From an uncultured Roseateles sp. (lineage in GTDB: Bacteria > Pseudomonadota > Gammaproteobacteria > Burkholderiales > Burkholderiaceae_C): a DNA stretch of 64,000 nucleotides. Positions 45,569-54,160 of the stretch are shown piece after piece. Position 1 is the stretch's first letter. Every line of letters begins with the position of its first letter. The translations under genes were made by a program, and so were the position numbers. The stretch is taken from the NCBI RefSeq assembly GCF_913777145.1, contig NZ_CAJYPS010000007.1, positions 1 through 64,000 on the forward strand, read 5' to 3'. The notes under the pieces were generated by a model that had not been told where the DNA came from, did no database searches, and saw only the letters and a list, made by a program, of their open reading frames with translations.

Positions 45569-45783
45569 TTAAGTATTGTTGTATTCCCCCAGGTGCAGCT
45601 TCTGATCTGCTGTTATTTGGCAGGAACTGAGCCTGTGCAGCACGCGCCTGATTCGGCACAGTTCCGGCCATGGAATGCGCAGCGCCCGGGCCTGGTGCCC
45701 CCTCCCCTGACGCCGCTGCAAGAGGGCTTGCGCCTCATGCTTGCCCTGGGCTTGAGAGAGAGGTCGCCGCCCCGCCCTTCTGA

Positions 45784-45801
45784 GATCGTGCACGCACGAT
45801 C
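45784..45801. promoter_or_regulatory. 18-bp dyad ahead of small membrane protein gene
   Basis: GATCGTGC (45784-45791) and GCACGATC (45794-45801) are exact inverted repeats with two bases between. It lies 36 bases before ATG 45838 and could be an operator or leader hairpin. No known regulator matches. Confidence 0.5.
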
Positions 45802-45837
45802 ACCCGTATCAAGCAGTAGCCCGGAAGTACCCACACC

Positions 45838-45966
45838 ATGGACTGGATCCCCATCGTCTTCGTCACGTTCAAGGCCGTCGTGTTCATCACCGGCATGTTC
45901 TTTGCCATCAAGTGGCACTACGACAAGGAAAGAAAGAGCAAGGAGAAGGACAAGGACGAGCGATGA
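45838..45966 (+). CDS. Small single-span membrane protein, 42 residues
   Basis: A short reading frame coding MDWIPIVFVTFKAVVFITGM, a membrane helix up to about residue 24 (FFAIKW), then a strongly charged lysine/glutamate/aspartate tail (about residues 27-42) ending ER. That layout is common for small regulatory or membrane-complex proteins. GGAAG lies 12 bases before the ATG, a weak spacing. A dyad precedes it. The family is unrecognised; lack of a homologue search leaves the gene unproven. Confidence 0.55.
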   Translation: MDWIPIVFVTFKAVVFITGMFFAIKWHYDKERKSKEKDKDER

Positions 45967-46038
45967 GCACCGCGGGGCAAGCCGCGAGCACACCGGGCGA
46001 CACTTGAGCCCTCGTCCGTCATCGCCCGACACCTGCCC

Positions 46039-46797
46039 ATGCCCTCACTGTCCGCCCTCGCCCAAGCCCTGACCGAGGCCCACCGCACCGGCCAGGCGCT
46101 GGACGCCCGCCCCTGGGCCGAGACGGTGCGCGGCGAGGCCGACGCCTATGCGGTCCAGGAGGCGGTGGCCGCCGCGCTGGGCTGGACCGGCACGCACTGG
46201 AAGTCCGGCGGCGCCGGTCCCCAGGGGCCATTCAGCCACTCGCCGGTGAACCCGGGCAACCTGCCGGACACACCGCTGTTGGGTGTGGAGGTGGAGGTGG
46301 CGCTGCGGCTGACGCATGACCTCACGCCGGCTGACGCGCAGCGACCGCTGGCCGCGGCCGATGTGGTGGACGCGATGTGCGTTGCGGTGGAATGTGTGAC
46401 CTCGCGCTGGCAGCAAGGCATGGACGCGCCGGCCCTGCTGCGCATGGCGGACTTCCAATCCAACGCCGGCCTGCTGCTGGGCCGCTGGCAGCCCTGGCAC
46501 GCGCTGGACTGGGCCCGACTCGACTGGCGCCTGACCCTGCCCGGCCAGGCCGACATCACCCGGCGCGGCGGCCATGCGCTGGCCGACCCGGCCGGCGTGC
46601 TGCCCGCCTGGCTGCAACACCTGACCCGCAAGGGTCAGACCGTGCGCGCCGGCACCGTGGTAACCACCGGCGCCTGGGCCGGCCTGCATGCGCTCGCACC
46701 CGTGCCGGGCACGCTGCGGCTGGCGATGGCGGGCCTGGGCGAGCTGGTGTTCAGCCTGCCAGCCAGCGCATGCTCAGGCGCGTGCCCAGCGGCGTGA
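46039..46797 (+). CDS. 2-keto-4-pentenoate hydratase-like protein
   Basis: Protein of 252 residues of the fumarylacetoacetate hydrolase-like fold, close to 2-keto-4-pentenoate hydratases and 2-oxopent-4-enoate enzymes. Expected metal-binding positions appear in GVEVEVALRL (Glu pair) and the later ADFQSNAG. It would hydrate or break down small keto-acids from aromatic ring cleavage, but no meta-cleavage operon is nearby. Its last 47 bases overlap, tail to tail, the DUF1294 gene on the other strand. Confidence 0.8.
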   Translation: MPSLSALAQALTEAHRTGQALDARPWAETVRGEADAYAVQEAVAAALGWTGTHWKSGGAGPQGPFSHSPVNPGNLPDTPLLGVEVEVALRLTHDLTPADAQRPLAAADVVDAMCVAVECVTSRWQQGMDAPALLRMADFQSNAGLLLGRWQPWHALDWARLDWRLTLPGQADITRRGGHALADPAGVLPAWLQHLTRKGQTVRAGTVVTTGAWAGLHALAPVPGTLRLAMAGLGELVFSLPASACSGACPAA

Positions 46798-47419
46798 ACA
46801 CCAGCACGAACACCGTCAGGTTCAGCGCCACCATCAGCCAGTAGACGCGCAGGAACTCGGGCTTGGCACTCTTGTGGCGCAGCAGCTGCTGGCCCAGCAA
46901 GGCCCCCGGCCAGCCGCAGGCCAATGCGAGCAGGTGCAGCGTCTTCTCGGGCACGCGCCAGGCGCCCTGACGCGCAGCCCGCTTGTCCAGCCAGTAGACG
47001 ATGAAGCTGGCCATGCTCATCGCGCTGTAGAAGCCCCACAGCCCATGGGGCAGGCCCCAGACCAGCTGCACCGCCAGCACCAGCAGCGCGAACAGCGGAA
47101 TCAGCAGCAGCACGCGACTGGCGTCACGCACCCTGGGCGCGGCGGGCTGGGGCGGCGGCACCGGCGTGGCGCGGGGCTCCAGGCTGCGCACGTCCAGCGC
47201 CCGGGTCTTGCCCTGGGCATCACGGCCCACGCGAAAGCTCAGGCGCTCGCCCACAAAGGGCCGGCGCGGCCGCAGGCCAAAGGCCTTGATGTGCACGAAC
47301 ACCCGCGCGGTGGGGCCGGCGCCCTCGGGCGTCACAAAGCCATAGCCCTTGGCGTCATCCCATTGCGTCAGCACACCGCGCTGCGGACCGGAACTGGAGG
47401 ACGGAGCGGGAGACGGCAT
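46751..47419 (-). CDS. Cold-shock domain plus DUF1294 membrane protein
   Basis: Fusion protein of 222 residues from ATG 47419. The N-terminal cold-shock domain (about 12-75) has RNA-binding motifs KGYGFVTP and VFVHIKAF. A linker leads to a DUF1294 part with about three membrane helices (about 108-222), including the DKRAA and LLALACGWPGALLGQQLLRHKS motifs. Function is unknown; such fusions are known in Proteobacteria. It overlaps the hydratase-like gene by 47 bases convergently. Confidence 0.85.
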   Translation of the reverse strand: MPSPAPSSSSGPQRGVLTQWDDAKGYGFVTPEGAGPTARVFVHIKAFGLRPRRPFVGERLSFRVGRDAQGKTRALDVRSLEPRATPVPPPQPAAPRVRDASRVLLLIPLFALLVLAVQLVWGLPHGLWGFYSAMSMASFIVYWLDKRAARQGAWRVPEKTLHLLALACGWPGALLGQQLLRHKSAKPEFLRVYWLMVALNLTVFVLVFTPLGTRLSMRWLAG

Positions 47420-47468
47420 GGCAGGGAAACAGGCGTGGGCAGTAGCGGCGAAGGGCCGCGATCTTCGC

Positions 47469-48353
47469 TCAAGCCGCCATCGTGGCCAGGTGATCTCGCA
47501 GCGCGCCGATCGCGTGCCGGACCTTGGCGGGTTGCGCATCGCGCTGCGGCGTCAGTGCCCAGACCGGCAGTTCGACAAGCGCACCCGGCGCGCCCAGCCG
47601 CAGCAGACGGCCGGCGGCCACGCTGTCGGCCACATCGTCATCACCCAGCAACGCCAGGCCCAGGCCGGCCTCGCAGAGCTGCTGCAGGCTGAGCTGGTTG
47701 TTGCTGGTGCAGCGCGGCAGGAAGGTGATTTCCTGGCCGCCCAGGCTCAGACGGCGCGGGCGGTCGGTGCCGTCCTGCAGCGCCAGCCAGTCCGCCCCGG
47801 CCAGGTCCTGCGGCAAGGCTGGCACGCCCTGGCGCGCCAGATAAGCCGGCGCGGCGTAGACGCTCATGCGCAGGCTGCCCAGGCGCTGAGCCACCCAGGG
47901 GCTGTCGGGTAGACGGCCAAAGCGCACCGCCAGGTCGATGCGGTGCTGCACCAGATCGGTCAGGTCGTCCTCCACCTGCAGATGCAGACGCAGGCCGGGG
48001 TGGGCGGCCAGCAGCGGCGCCAGCGCCGGGCCCACATGCCGTGCAAAACCCACGGTCAAAGCCAGACGCAGCTCGCCCTCGGGCGCATCGCGCAGCTGCT
48101 GCAGCTGAGCCTGCGCCTGCGTGGCCGCGGCCCACATTGCGGCGCAGCCGGCATGGAAGCGCTCGCCGGCGGGCGTCAGGCTGAGCTTGCGGGTGCTGCG
48201 ATGCAGCAGCGTGACGCCCATGTCCTGCTCCAGCGCCCTCACCTGCTGGCTGACCGCCGAGGTGGTGATGCGCAACTGCCGGGCGGCGCCGGCAAAGCTG
48301 CCCTGGCGCACCACCTCGGCCAGCACGGCCATGCGTTTGAGCTGGTCCAGCAT
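47469..48353 (-). CDS. LysR-family transcriptional regulator
   Basis: Regulator of 294 residues. The helix-turn-helix reads GSFAGAARQLRITTSAVSQQVRALEQDMG, and the effector domain spans about 90-290 in the pattern of the DsdC/YcaN-type LysR group. It is divergent from an NAD(P)-binding protein gene with a 102-base shared region holding a 9-base inverted repeat. It probably controls that gene. Confidence 0.88.
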   Translation of the reverse strand: MLDQLKRMAVLAEVVRQGSFAGAARQLRITTSAVSQQVRALEQDMGVTLLHRSTRKLSLTPAGERFHAGCAAMWAAATQAQAQLQQLRDAPEGELRLALTVGFARHVGPALAPLLAAHPGLRLHLQVEDDLTDLVQHRIDLAVRFGRLPDSPWVAQRLGSLRMSVYAAPAYLARQGVPALPQDLAGADWLALQDGTDRPRRLSLGGQEITFLPRCTSNNQLSLQQLCEAGLGLALLGDDDVADSVAAGRLLRLGAPGALVELPVWALTPQRDAQPAKVRHAIGALRDHLATMAA

Positions 48354-48370
48354 GAAGTTTTCCTAAACAG

Positions 48371-48402
48371 ATAACGCGAATCAAACGGACTTATCGCGTC
48401 AT
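48371..48402. promoter_or_regulatory. Inverted repeat in LysR/NAD(P)-binding divergent promoter
   Basis: ATAACGCGA (48371-48379) and TCGCGTCAT (48394-48402) form an inverted repeat with one mismatch and a 14-base spacer. This is the usual shape and place of a LysR recognition site. The binding protein is inferred from position. Confidence 0.5.
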
Positions 48403-48455
48403 TGTGAAGCCGGAAGAATGATGACTCTCACCAACTCGCACAGAAAGACCCGCTC

Positions 48456-49097
48456 ATGAACATCGCCCTGATTGGCGCCACCGGCTTTGTCGGCGCCGCC
48501 CTGCTGAACGAACTGCTGAGCCGCGGCCACCAGGTGCGCGCACTGCAGCGCGACCCGGCCAAGCTGGCCGCCCGCCCCGGGCTCGAGGCTCGCGCGGTCG
48601 ACGTGCTGAGCGACAAGGATCTGGCCGCGCACTTCGCTGGCGTGGAGGTGGTCGTCAGCGCCTACAACGCCGGCTGGACCAACCCGCAGCTGCACGACGA
48701 CTTCCTGCGCGGCAGCGAGGCCATCGCCGCCGCGGCGCGTGCGGCCGGCGTGCGCCTGCTGGTGGTGGGCGGCGCAGGCAGCCTGTTCGTGGCGCCGGGC
48801 CAGCAGCTGGTGGATTCGCCGGCCTTCCCGGCTGAATGGAAATCGGGCGCGCTGGCCGCGCGCGAACTGCTGAACCGCCTGCGCGCCGACACCAGCACGC
48901 TGAACTGGAGCTTTGTGTCACCGGCCATCCACCTGGAGCCGGGCGAGCGCAGCGGGCACTACCGCCTGGGCGGCGAGCAGCCGGTGGTGGACGCCGAGGG
49001 CCACAGCCGCATCAGCGCGGCCGACCTGGCCGTCGCCATCGTGGATGAAGTGGAAACGCCGCGGCACCGCCGCCAGCGCTTCACCGCGGCCTACTGA
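48456..49097 (+). CDS. NAD(P)-binding Rossmann protein, YwnB-like
   Basis: Atypical short SDR-like protein of 213 residues. The cofactor loop is GATGFVGA at the start, with later GAGSLF and the FVSPA segment of the NAD(P)H-binding/NmrA-like group. Members serve as NADPH sensors or reductases for flavins and quinones. It is divergent from a LysR gene, which likely controls it. The substrate is unknown. Confidence 0.85.
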   Translation: MNIALIGATGFVGAALLNELLSRGHQVRALQRDPAKLAARPGLEARAVDVLSDKDLAAHFAGVEVVVSAYNAGWTNPQLHDDFLRGSEAIAAAARAAGVRLLVVGGAGSLFVAPGQQLVDSPAFPAEWKSGALAARELLNRLRADTSTLNWSFVSPAIHLEPGERSGHYRLGGEQPVVDAEGHSRISAADLAVAIVDEVETPRHRRQRFTAAY

Positions 49098-49135
49098 ACT
49101 GCCTGCGCAGAGGCCGCACAGGCCCAACGAGAGGC

Positions 49136-49678
49136 CTAACGAGAGGCCTCGACAGCCTCAACCGTCAGGCGCCGCTGCATCAGCTGCGCCTCGGCGCCGA
49201 AGCTGGCCAGCTTGGCGGCCAGCGCGCCGGTCGCCGGCCAGGGTTCGAAGCCCTGGCGGCTCCAGTAGGGCACGGAGCCCTGCACCGCGATCAGCGCCAG
49301 CCTCTTCAGGCCCAGGGCCTGGGCGCGCTCGGTGAGTTGGGTCAGCAGCTGGCCGGCCAGGCCCAGCGAGCGGGCCTCCGGCGCCACCGCGATGTCGTGC
49401 AGGTAGAGCAGCTCGGGCTGGGCCACGCGCTCGCACAGCGGCGCGTTCAGCGCAGGCAGCGTGTGCTCGGTGACCGGCAAGGCCACCGCATAGGCCAGCG
49501 CCTCAAGGCCGCGCCGGGCCATCCAGCAGGTGGCACGCCCCTCGGTCGCGGCCAGCTTGGCCTCGAAGGACGTGCGGCTCTCGAGATAGTCCGCGCCGTA
49601 GCAGCGCGACTGCAGTGCCAGCAGCTCGCCCAGGTCGGCCGCCGTGAGCGGCTGCAGACTGAGTTCAAGCGCCGGCAT
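49136..49678 (-). CDS. GNAT-family acetyltransferase
   Basis: Predicted acetyl-CoA-dependent N-acetyltransferase of 180 residues. The central strand LYLHDIAVAPEARSLGLAGQLLTQL contains the acetyl-CoA pyrophosphate loop (SLGLAG in place of the usual Q/RxxGxG/A). A GNAT C-terminal VPYWSRQGFEPW follows. The acceptor is unknown. It starts nine bases before the end of the helicase gene on the same strand. Just upstream of its end, a 12-base direct repeat of AACGAGAGGCCT lies near 49117-49140. Confidence 0.82.
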   Translation of the reverse strand: MPALELSLQPLTAADLGELLALQSRCYGADYLESRTSFEAKLAATEGRATCWMARRGLEALAYAVALPVTEHTLPALNAPLCERVAQPELLYLHDIAVAPEARSLGLAGQLLTQLTERAQALGLKRLALIAVQGSVPYWSRQGFEPWPATGALAAKLASFGAEAQLMQRRLTVEAVEASR

Positions 49679-49686
49679 CGCGCCGG

Positions 49687-51360
49687 TCAGCGGCCGAAAC
49701 CGCCCTTGCGCGGGCCGCCGCGGCGCTCGCCGCCGAAGCCGCGATCCGCGCCGCGCTCACCGCGGTCACCACCGAAACTGGGGCGACCTTCGCCGAAGCT
49801 CTTGGGCGCCGGACGGTCACCACGCGGCGCAAAGCCACGCTCGTCACCGCGCGGGGCAAAGCCGCGGTCGGCGCCACGGGGCGCGAAACCACGGTCGTCG
49901 CGAGGGGCGAAACCACGATCTTCACGCGGTGCAAAGCCACGCTCGTCACGGCGCGGGCCGCTGCGGTCAAAGGCACGCGGCTCGCCGCCGGCGGCGGCAC
50001 GCTCGAACGGACGGCGGTCGTCGAAGCGGGCACCGCCCTCTTCACGACGCGGGCCGCCGTGGAAGCCACCGCCGTGGCGCGGGCCATCGTCACGGCGGAA
50101 GCTCTTGTGGCCAAAGCCCGGACGGCCCTGACCGAAGCGCTCGCCGCGATCACCGCGCTCGCCCGCCGGACGCGGCGGGAAGATGCGCGGCTCTTGCGTC
50201 TTGGGCTCCAGGCCGGCGATCTGCTGCACCGGAATGGTCTGCGTCGTGAACTGCTGGATGCGGCGAATCATGCCCACGTCCTCGCGCAGACCCAGCGTGA
50301 TCGCCAGGCCCGAGCGGCCGGCACGGCCGGTACGGCCGATGCGGTGCACGTAGTCCTCGGCCTTCATCGGCAGGCCGTAGTTAATCACGTGGCTGATGGT
50401 GGGCACGTCGATCCCGCGGGCGGCCACGTCGGTGGCCACCAGCACGCGCAGCTGGCGCTCGCGCAGCGCACGCAGCACGCGATTGCGCTTGCCCTGGGGC
50501 ATGGCACCGTGCAGCGGGGCGACCGCATGGCCGATCTCGGCCAGGCGCTCGGCCAGCCAGTCGGCATCACGCTGGGTGCTGGTGAACACCACGGCCTGGT
50601 CCAGCTCGGGCGTGGCCAGGATGGCCTCCAGCAGTTGGTCCTTGTGGTGAGGGTTGTCCGCCCAGTGCAGGCGCTGGGTGATGTTCTCGTGCGTGTCGGT
50701 GTGGCTGGCCACCTCGATGCGCACCGGGTCCTTCAGCAGTTCCTGCGCGAGGCGACCCACATGGCCGGCGAAGGTGGCACTGAACATCACGGTCTGCTTG
50801 GTCGGCGGCGTGTGGCTGGTGACGACCTTGATGTCGTCGATGAAGCCCATGTCCAGCATGCGGTCGGCCTCGTCCAGCACCAGCATCTCGACGTTCTCCA
50901 GCACGCACTTGCCGCTGGCCAGGTGGTCCAGCAGACGGCCGGGGGTGGCGATCAGGATGTCCAGCGGGCCGGTCAGCTGGCGGATCTGCAGCGGATAGGG
51001 CATGCCGCCCAGCACGGTCGCGACCTTGAGGCCGGGGATGTGACGGCCGTAGGTCTGCGCGGCCTTGGACACCTGCATGGCCAGCTCACGGGTGGGGGCC
51101 AGCACCAGCACGCGCGGGCCGTAGATCTTGCCCTTCTCGCGGCGCTTGGTGTTGTCACCGCGCGCGGCCAGGATCTTCTCCAGCGCGGGCAGGATGAAGG
51201 CGGCGGTCTTGCCCGAGCCGGTGCGCGACGAGACCATCAGGTCCTTGTTCGCGATCGCGGCGGGGATGGCTTGCGCCTGCACATCGGTGGCGTTCTCGTA
51301 GCCGGAATCCTTGACGGCTTGCAGCACGGCGGGGCTCAGGCCCAGGGTCTCGAAACTCAT
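49687..51360 (-). CDS. DEAD-box RNA helicase, RhlE-like
   Basis: ATP-dependent RNA helicase of 557 residues. The core has Q-motif (YENATDVQAQAIP), AxxGxGKT (SSRTGSGKT), PTREL, DEAD (LVLDEADRML), SAT (FSATF) and HRIGRTGR. The C-terminal tail of about 160 residues is rich in R, G and D and has five copies of (D/E)RGFAPR. The core fits RhlE or DeaD-like cold-shock helicases. The repeated tail likely aids RNA binding or phase separation. The start follows a purine-rich GAACGAAAGAACG leader. Confidence 0.92.
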   Translation of the reverse strand: MSFETLGLSPAVLQAVKDSGYENATDVQAQAIPAAIANKDLMVSSRTGSGKTAAFILPALEKILAARGDNTKRREKGKIYGPRVLVLAPTRELAMQVSKAAQTYGRHIPGLKVATVLGGMPYPLQIRQLTGPLDILIATPGRLLDHLASGKCVLENVEMLVLDEADRMLDMGFIDDIKVVTSHTPPTKQTVMFSATFAGHVGRLAQELLKDPVRIEVASHTDTHENITQRLHWADNPHHKDQLLEAILATPELDQAVVFTSTQRDADWLAERLAEIGHAVAPLHGAMPQGKRNRVLRALRERQLRVLVATDVAARGIDVPTISHVINYGLPMKAEDYVHRIGRTGRAGRSGLAITLGLREDVGMIRRIQQFTTQTIPVQQIAGLEPKTQEPRIFPPRPAGERGDRGERFGQGRPGFGHKSFRRDDGPRHGGGFHGGPRREEGGARFDDRRPFERAAAGGEPRAFDRSGPRRDERGFAPREDRGFAPRDDRGFAPRGADRGFAPRGDERGFAPRGDRPAPKSFGEGRPSFGGDRGERGADRGFGGERRGGPRKGGFGR

Positions 51361-51688
51361 CGTTCGTTCTTTCGTTCAATCACGCCACGCGATCGAAATG
51401 CGCGGCGCCGAGGGGCGTCACAGCCCTTCGGGGTCATCGTCAAGTCGCTGGGAGATAGATCAGCTCGCGTCGTGCGGCTCGGGCAGGGAGTCAGCCCGGG
51501 TGCGGCGCGGGGAACAGTCAGTCAAAGCGACGGCTTCATCGCCGCCGACCGATCCGTGTTCGGAGTCCGAGGCCCGCAAGAGATGACGGGGTTCGAACGA
51601 GGTCAGAGGAGACGTTAAACACCTGGAGTAGCCCCAGGCGAAGCCGCAACTGTAGCACAGCTCAGGGTTTTCACCAAATCCAGCCGAC
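51361..51688. other. Gap between helicase and pabBC genes
   Basis: This 328-base interval likely holds the helicase promoter and a long leader on the minus strand, with GAACGAAAGAACG next to its ATG. I see no tRNA: a GTTCGAA near 51594 has no matching T-stem. No good terminator was found after pabBC either. Confidence 0.6.
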
Positions 51689-53548
51689 TCAAACCGGCAG
51701 CAACCGTGCCGGCAGCCAGCCACGGAGGCTGTTGAGAAAGGCCAGACCCTGCGCGCGGGCCAGGTCGTCGCGGGTGAGCACCGCTTCCGTTAGGCGGCCC
51801 TGGGCCAGCAATTCGGCGCGCAGCACGCCGGGCAACAGGCCGGCCGCGAGCGGCGGCGTGAGCCACTGGCCATCGATCTGCAAGGCCAGATTGCCAAAGC
51901 TGCACTCGGTCAGCTCGCCGGCCTCGTTCCACAGGATGAGGTCGAAGGCGTCGGCGGGCCTGGCCAGCTCGTACAGCTCGCGCCGCGTGGTCTTGTGGGC
52001 CAGGAACTCGGCGCCCGGGCCGCGCGTGGCCATGGGGCGCTCGGCCAGCGCCAGCGCCACCGGCGTGTCGGTGGGCGAGAACGGGCTCAGCGTGTGCGCG
52101 AGCTGCCCGGCGGCGTCGCAGGTCAGACGCAGGCGCCAGCAGCCGGTCGGCTGGGCGGCCGCAATGGCCGCCAGGTGGGCACGCGCCTCGGCCAGCGAAA
52201 AGCGCAGGCCGAAATGCCGCGCCGTGCGCTGCATGCGCGCCAGATGGGTCTCGCCGCGCAGCGCCACGCCGTCCTCCAGCCGCAGTGTCTCCAACGCCTC
52301 CACGGGCGCTTCCGCCCTGGCCAGGAAGCGCGCCTTGGCGCGCCACTCGGCGATCTCCGCGGCGGGCTCGCTGTCCAGCGTGATCGCGCTGCCCAGGCCG
52401 CAGACCAGACCGCGGGGGCCGAACTCGACCGTGCGTATCGGCACGTTGAAGGTGGCGACGCCGCCCGGCTGTATCAGCCCCAGCGCGCCGCAATACCAGC
52501 CGCGCGGCGTAGGCTCCAGCTCGCGTATCACCTGCATCGCGCGGATCTTGGGCGCCCCGGTGACCGAACCGCAGGGGAACAGCGCCTCGAACAGGTCCGT
52601 CAGCCCCAGCCCCGGGCGCCCCACCGCGGTGACGGTGGAGGTCATCTGCCAGACCGTGGGCAGCGCATGCAGCTCGAAGAGACGCGGCACCCGCACCGTG
52701 CCCAGTTGCGCAACCCGGCTGAGGTCGTTGCGCAGCAGATCCACGATCATGAGGTTCTCCGCCCTCTCCTTCTCGCTGGTGCGCAGATGGGCCTGAGCGA
52801 CCTCGTCGGCCGCGCGGTCAACGCCGCGCGGCGCCGTGCCCTTCATGGGCTGGGTCGCGATCAGCCGACTGCGCTCCGCACCGGGCACCGGGCGCCAGTC
52901 GAAGAACAGCTCGGGCGACACGCTGGCCGCCCCCGCCCCGCGCAGAAACAGGCTGAAGCCGCCGGGCTGACTGGCCTGCAGCGCCCGGAACAGCTGCTCG
53001 GGCTCGGGCGACGGGGCGGCGGCTTGCAGTCGCGTCGTGAGGTTGACCTGGTAGCAGTCGCCGGCGCGGATGTAGTCGCGGATGCGCTCGATGGCGCCGG
53101 CCGCGACGGCGTCCGGGGCCGGGTCGTGCCAGCCCAGCGGCCCGGTATGGGCCGGCGTGTCGGCCGTCCAGTCGGCCGGGGGCTGCTCGTAGACCGCGAA
53201 CTCGGCCAGCGGCGCATCGCCCGCATGCACGGCCAGCGCAGGGTCCAGCGCCTGCGCGGCCTCGTAGCGCAGCCCACCCAGCACCCAGGCGCCGTCGCGC
53301 GCCGCAGCTTCGGCCGCCGCGATCACTGCCCGCAGCTCCTGGGGCGCGCGCGCGCGCAGCCAGCGCACGGGCGGCTGGTGCCAGGCGCCGCGCAGGCGCT
53401 CGCCGTCCTCGCGGGACAGCGGGTGGCGCGGGAAGTCGAAGGCGGCGTGCAAGACCTTGGCCCCTCGCCCGCCCTGCCGGTCGGTCGATCCCCCACGGGG
53501 ATCGCGGGCCGGCTCGGGAGCGGCCCAGCGCTCGGCCCGCGATGCCAT
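51689..53548 (-). CDS. pabB: Fused aminodeoxychorismate synthase I / aminodeoxychorismate lyase
   Basis: One 619-residue chain for two steps of 4-aminobenzoate synthesis, leading to folate. The first part (to about 370) is PabB: it has DYIRAGDCYQVNLTTRL, QPMKGTAPRG, SEKERAENLMIVDLLRNDL and SVTGAPKIRAM. The second part (about 390-619) is PabC-like, with HKTTRRELYELAR including the PLP lysine and NEAGELTECSFGN. A glutamine amidotransferase (PabA) would be elsewhere. ATG 53548 overlaps the orn stop as TGATG. Confidence 0.92.
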   Translation of the reverse strand: MASRAERWAAPEPARDPRGGSTDRQGGRGAKVLHAAFDFPRHPLSREDGERLRGAWHQPPVRWLRARAPQELRAVIAAAEAAARDGAWVLGGLRYEAAQALDPALAVHAGDAPLAEFAVYEQPPADWTADTPAHTGPLGWHDPAPDAVAAGAIERIRDYIRAGDCYQVNLTTRLQAAAPSPEPEQLFRALQASQPGGFSLFLRGAGAASVSPELFFDWRPVPGAERSRLIATQPMKGTAPRGVDRAADEVAQAHLRTSEKERAENLMIVDLLRNDLSRVAQLGTVRVPRLFELHALPTVWQMTSTVTAVGRPGLGLTDLFEALFPCGSVTGAPKIRAMQVIRELEPTPRGWYCGALGLIQPGGVATFNVPIRTVEFGPRGLVCGLGSAITLDSEPAAEIAEWRAKARFLARAEAPVEALETLRLEDGVALRGETHLARMQRTARHFGLRFSLAEARAHLAAIAAAQPTGCWRLRLTCDAAGQLAHTLSPFSPTDTPVALALAERPMATRGPGAEFLAHKTTRRELYELARPADAFDLILWNEAGELTECSFGNLALQIDGQWLTPPLAAGLLPGVLRAELLAQGRLTEAVLTRDDLARAQGLAFLNSLRGWLPARLLPV

Positions 53549-54105
53549 CAGAGCGACAGGAAGGTCGAGCGGTAGTGGATCAGCTCGTCGATGGACTCAT
53601 GGATATCGGCCAGCGCCGTGTGCTTCTGGGCCTTCTTGAAGCCCTCCAGCGCCGCGGGCTTCCAGCGCTTGGCCAGCTCCTTCAGCGTGGACACGTCCAG
53701 ATTGCGGTAGTGGAAGAAGTCTTCCAGCTCGGGCATGTAGTTGGCGAGGAAGCGCCGGTCCTGGCAGATGCTGTTGCCACACATCGGGCTCTTGCCCTTG
53801 GGCACGTAGGCTTTCAGGAAGGCGATGGTCTGCGCGGCGGCCTCGGCCTCGCTGATGGTGGAGGCCTTCACGCGGTCGATCAGCCCGCTCTTGCCATGCG
53901 TGCCCTTGTTCCAGGCGTCCATGCCGTCCAGCGTGGCGTCGCTCTGGTGCACCGCGAACACCGGGCCTTCCACGCGCTTGTCCAGGTTGGCGTCGGTCAC
54001 CACCACGGCGATCTCGATGATGCGGTCCTTGTCCGGGTAGAGGCCGGTCATCTCCAGATCGATCCAGATCAGGTTGCTCTCGTGCAGCGCAAGGGTGTCG
54101 GACAT
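53548..54105 (-). CDS. orn: Oligoribonuclease
   Basis: 3'-5' exoribonuclease that degrades di- to tetranucleotides and clears pGpG from c-di-GMP breakdown; 185 residues. The DEDDh motifs are WIDLEMTGL (Asp, Glu), SICQDRRFL and [10 protein letters not shown]. It links naturally with the c-di-GMP phosphodiesterases in this window, although distance makes that only functional. It is co-transcribed with pabBC through a one-base overlap. It is divergent from the Ste24 protease gene. Confidence 0.95.
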   Translation of the reverse strand: MSDTLALHESNLIWIDLEMTGLYPDKDRIIEIAVVVTDANLDKRVEGPVFAVHQSDATLDGMDAWNKGTHGKSGLIDRVKASTISEAEAAAQTIAFLKAYVPKGKSPMCGNSICQDRRFLANYMPELEDFFHYRNLDVSTLKELAKRWKPAALEGFKKAQKHTALADIHESIDELIHYRSTFLSL

Positions 54106-54160
54106 CGGGGTCTCTCTCAGTTCGGCAAAGCGGCAGATTGTCGCAGCCTACACTTCCCGC

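Larger units (their letters stand above)
45493..45837. other. Gap between MocR gene and small-protein gene
   Basis: Of 345 bases without a convincing gene, the left end holds a tandem repeat, ACTGATTCGC (45549-45558) and ACTGATCGCG (45559-45568), one helical turn apart. Its right end holds an 18-base dyad, GATCGTGC/GCACGATC (45784-45801), 37 bases before the next ATG. The frame 45593-46072 runs across it but has poor composition and no family match, so I treat it as spurious. Confidence 0.6.

Noticed and set aside
45593..46072. 159-codon frame upstream of the hydratase-like gene
   Set aside because: Low-complexity Ser/Arg/Pro-rich product that covers the small-protein gene in another frame.
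51585..51610. GTTCGAA resembling a tRNA T-loop
   Set aside because: Neighbouring bases do not form a five-base T-stem, and no acceptor or anticodon arm could be drawn on either strand.
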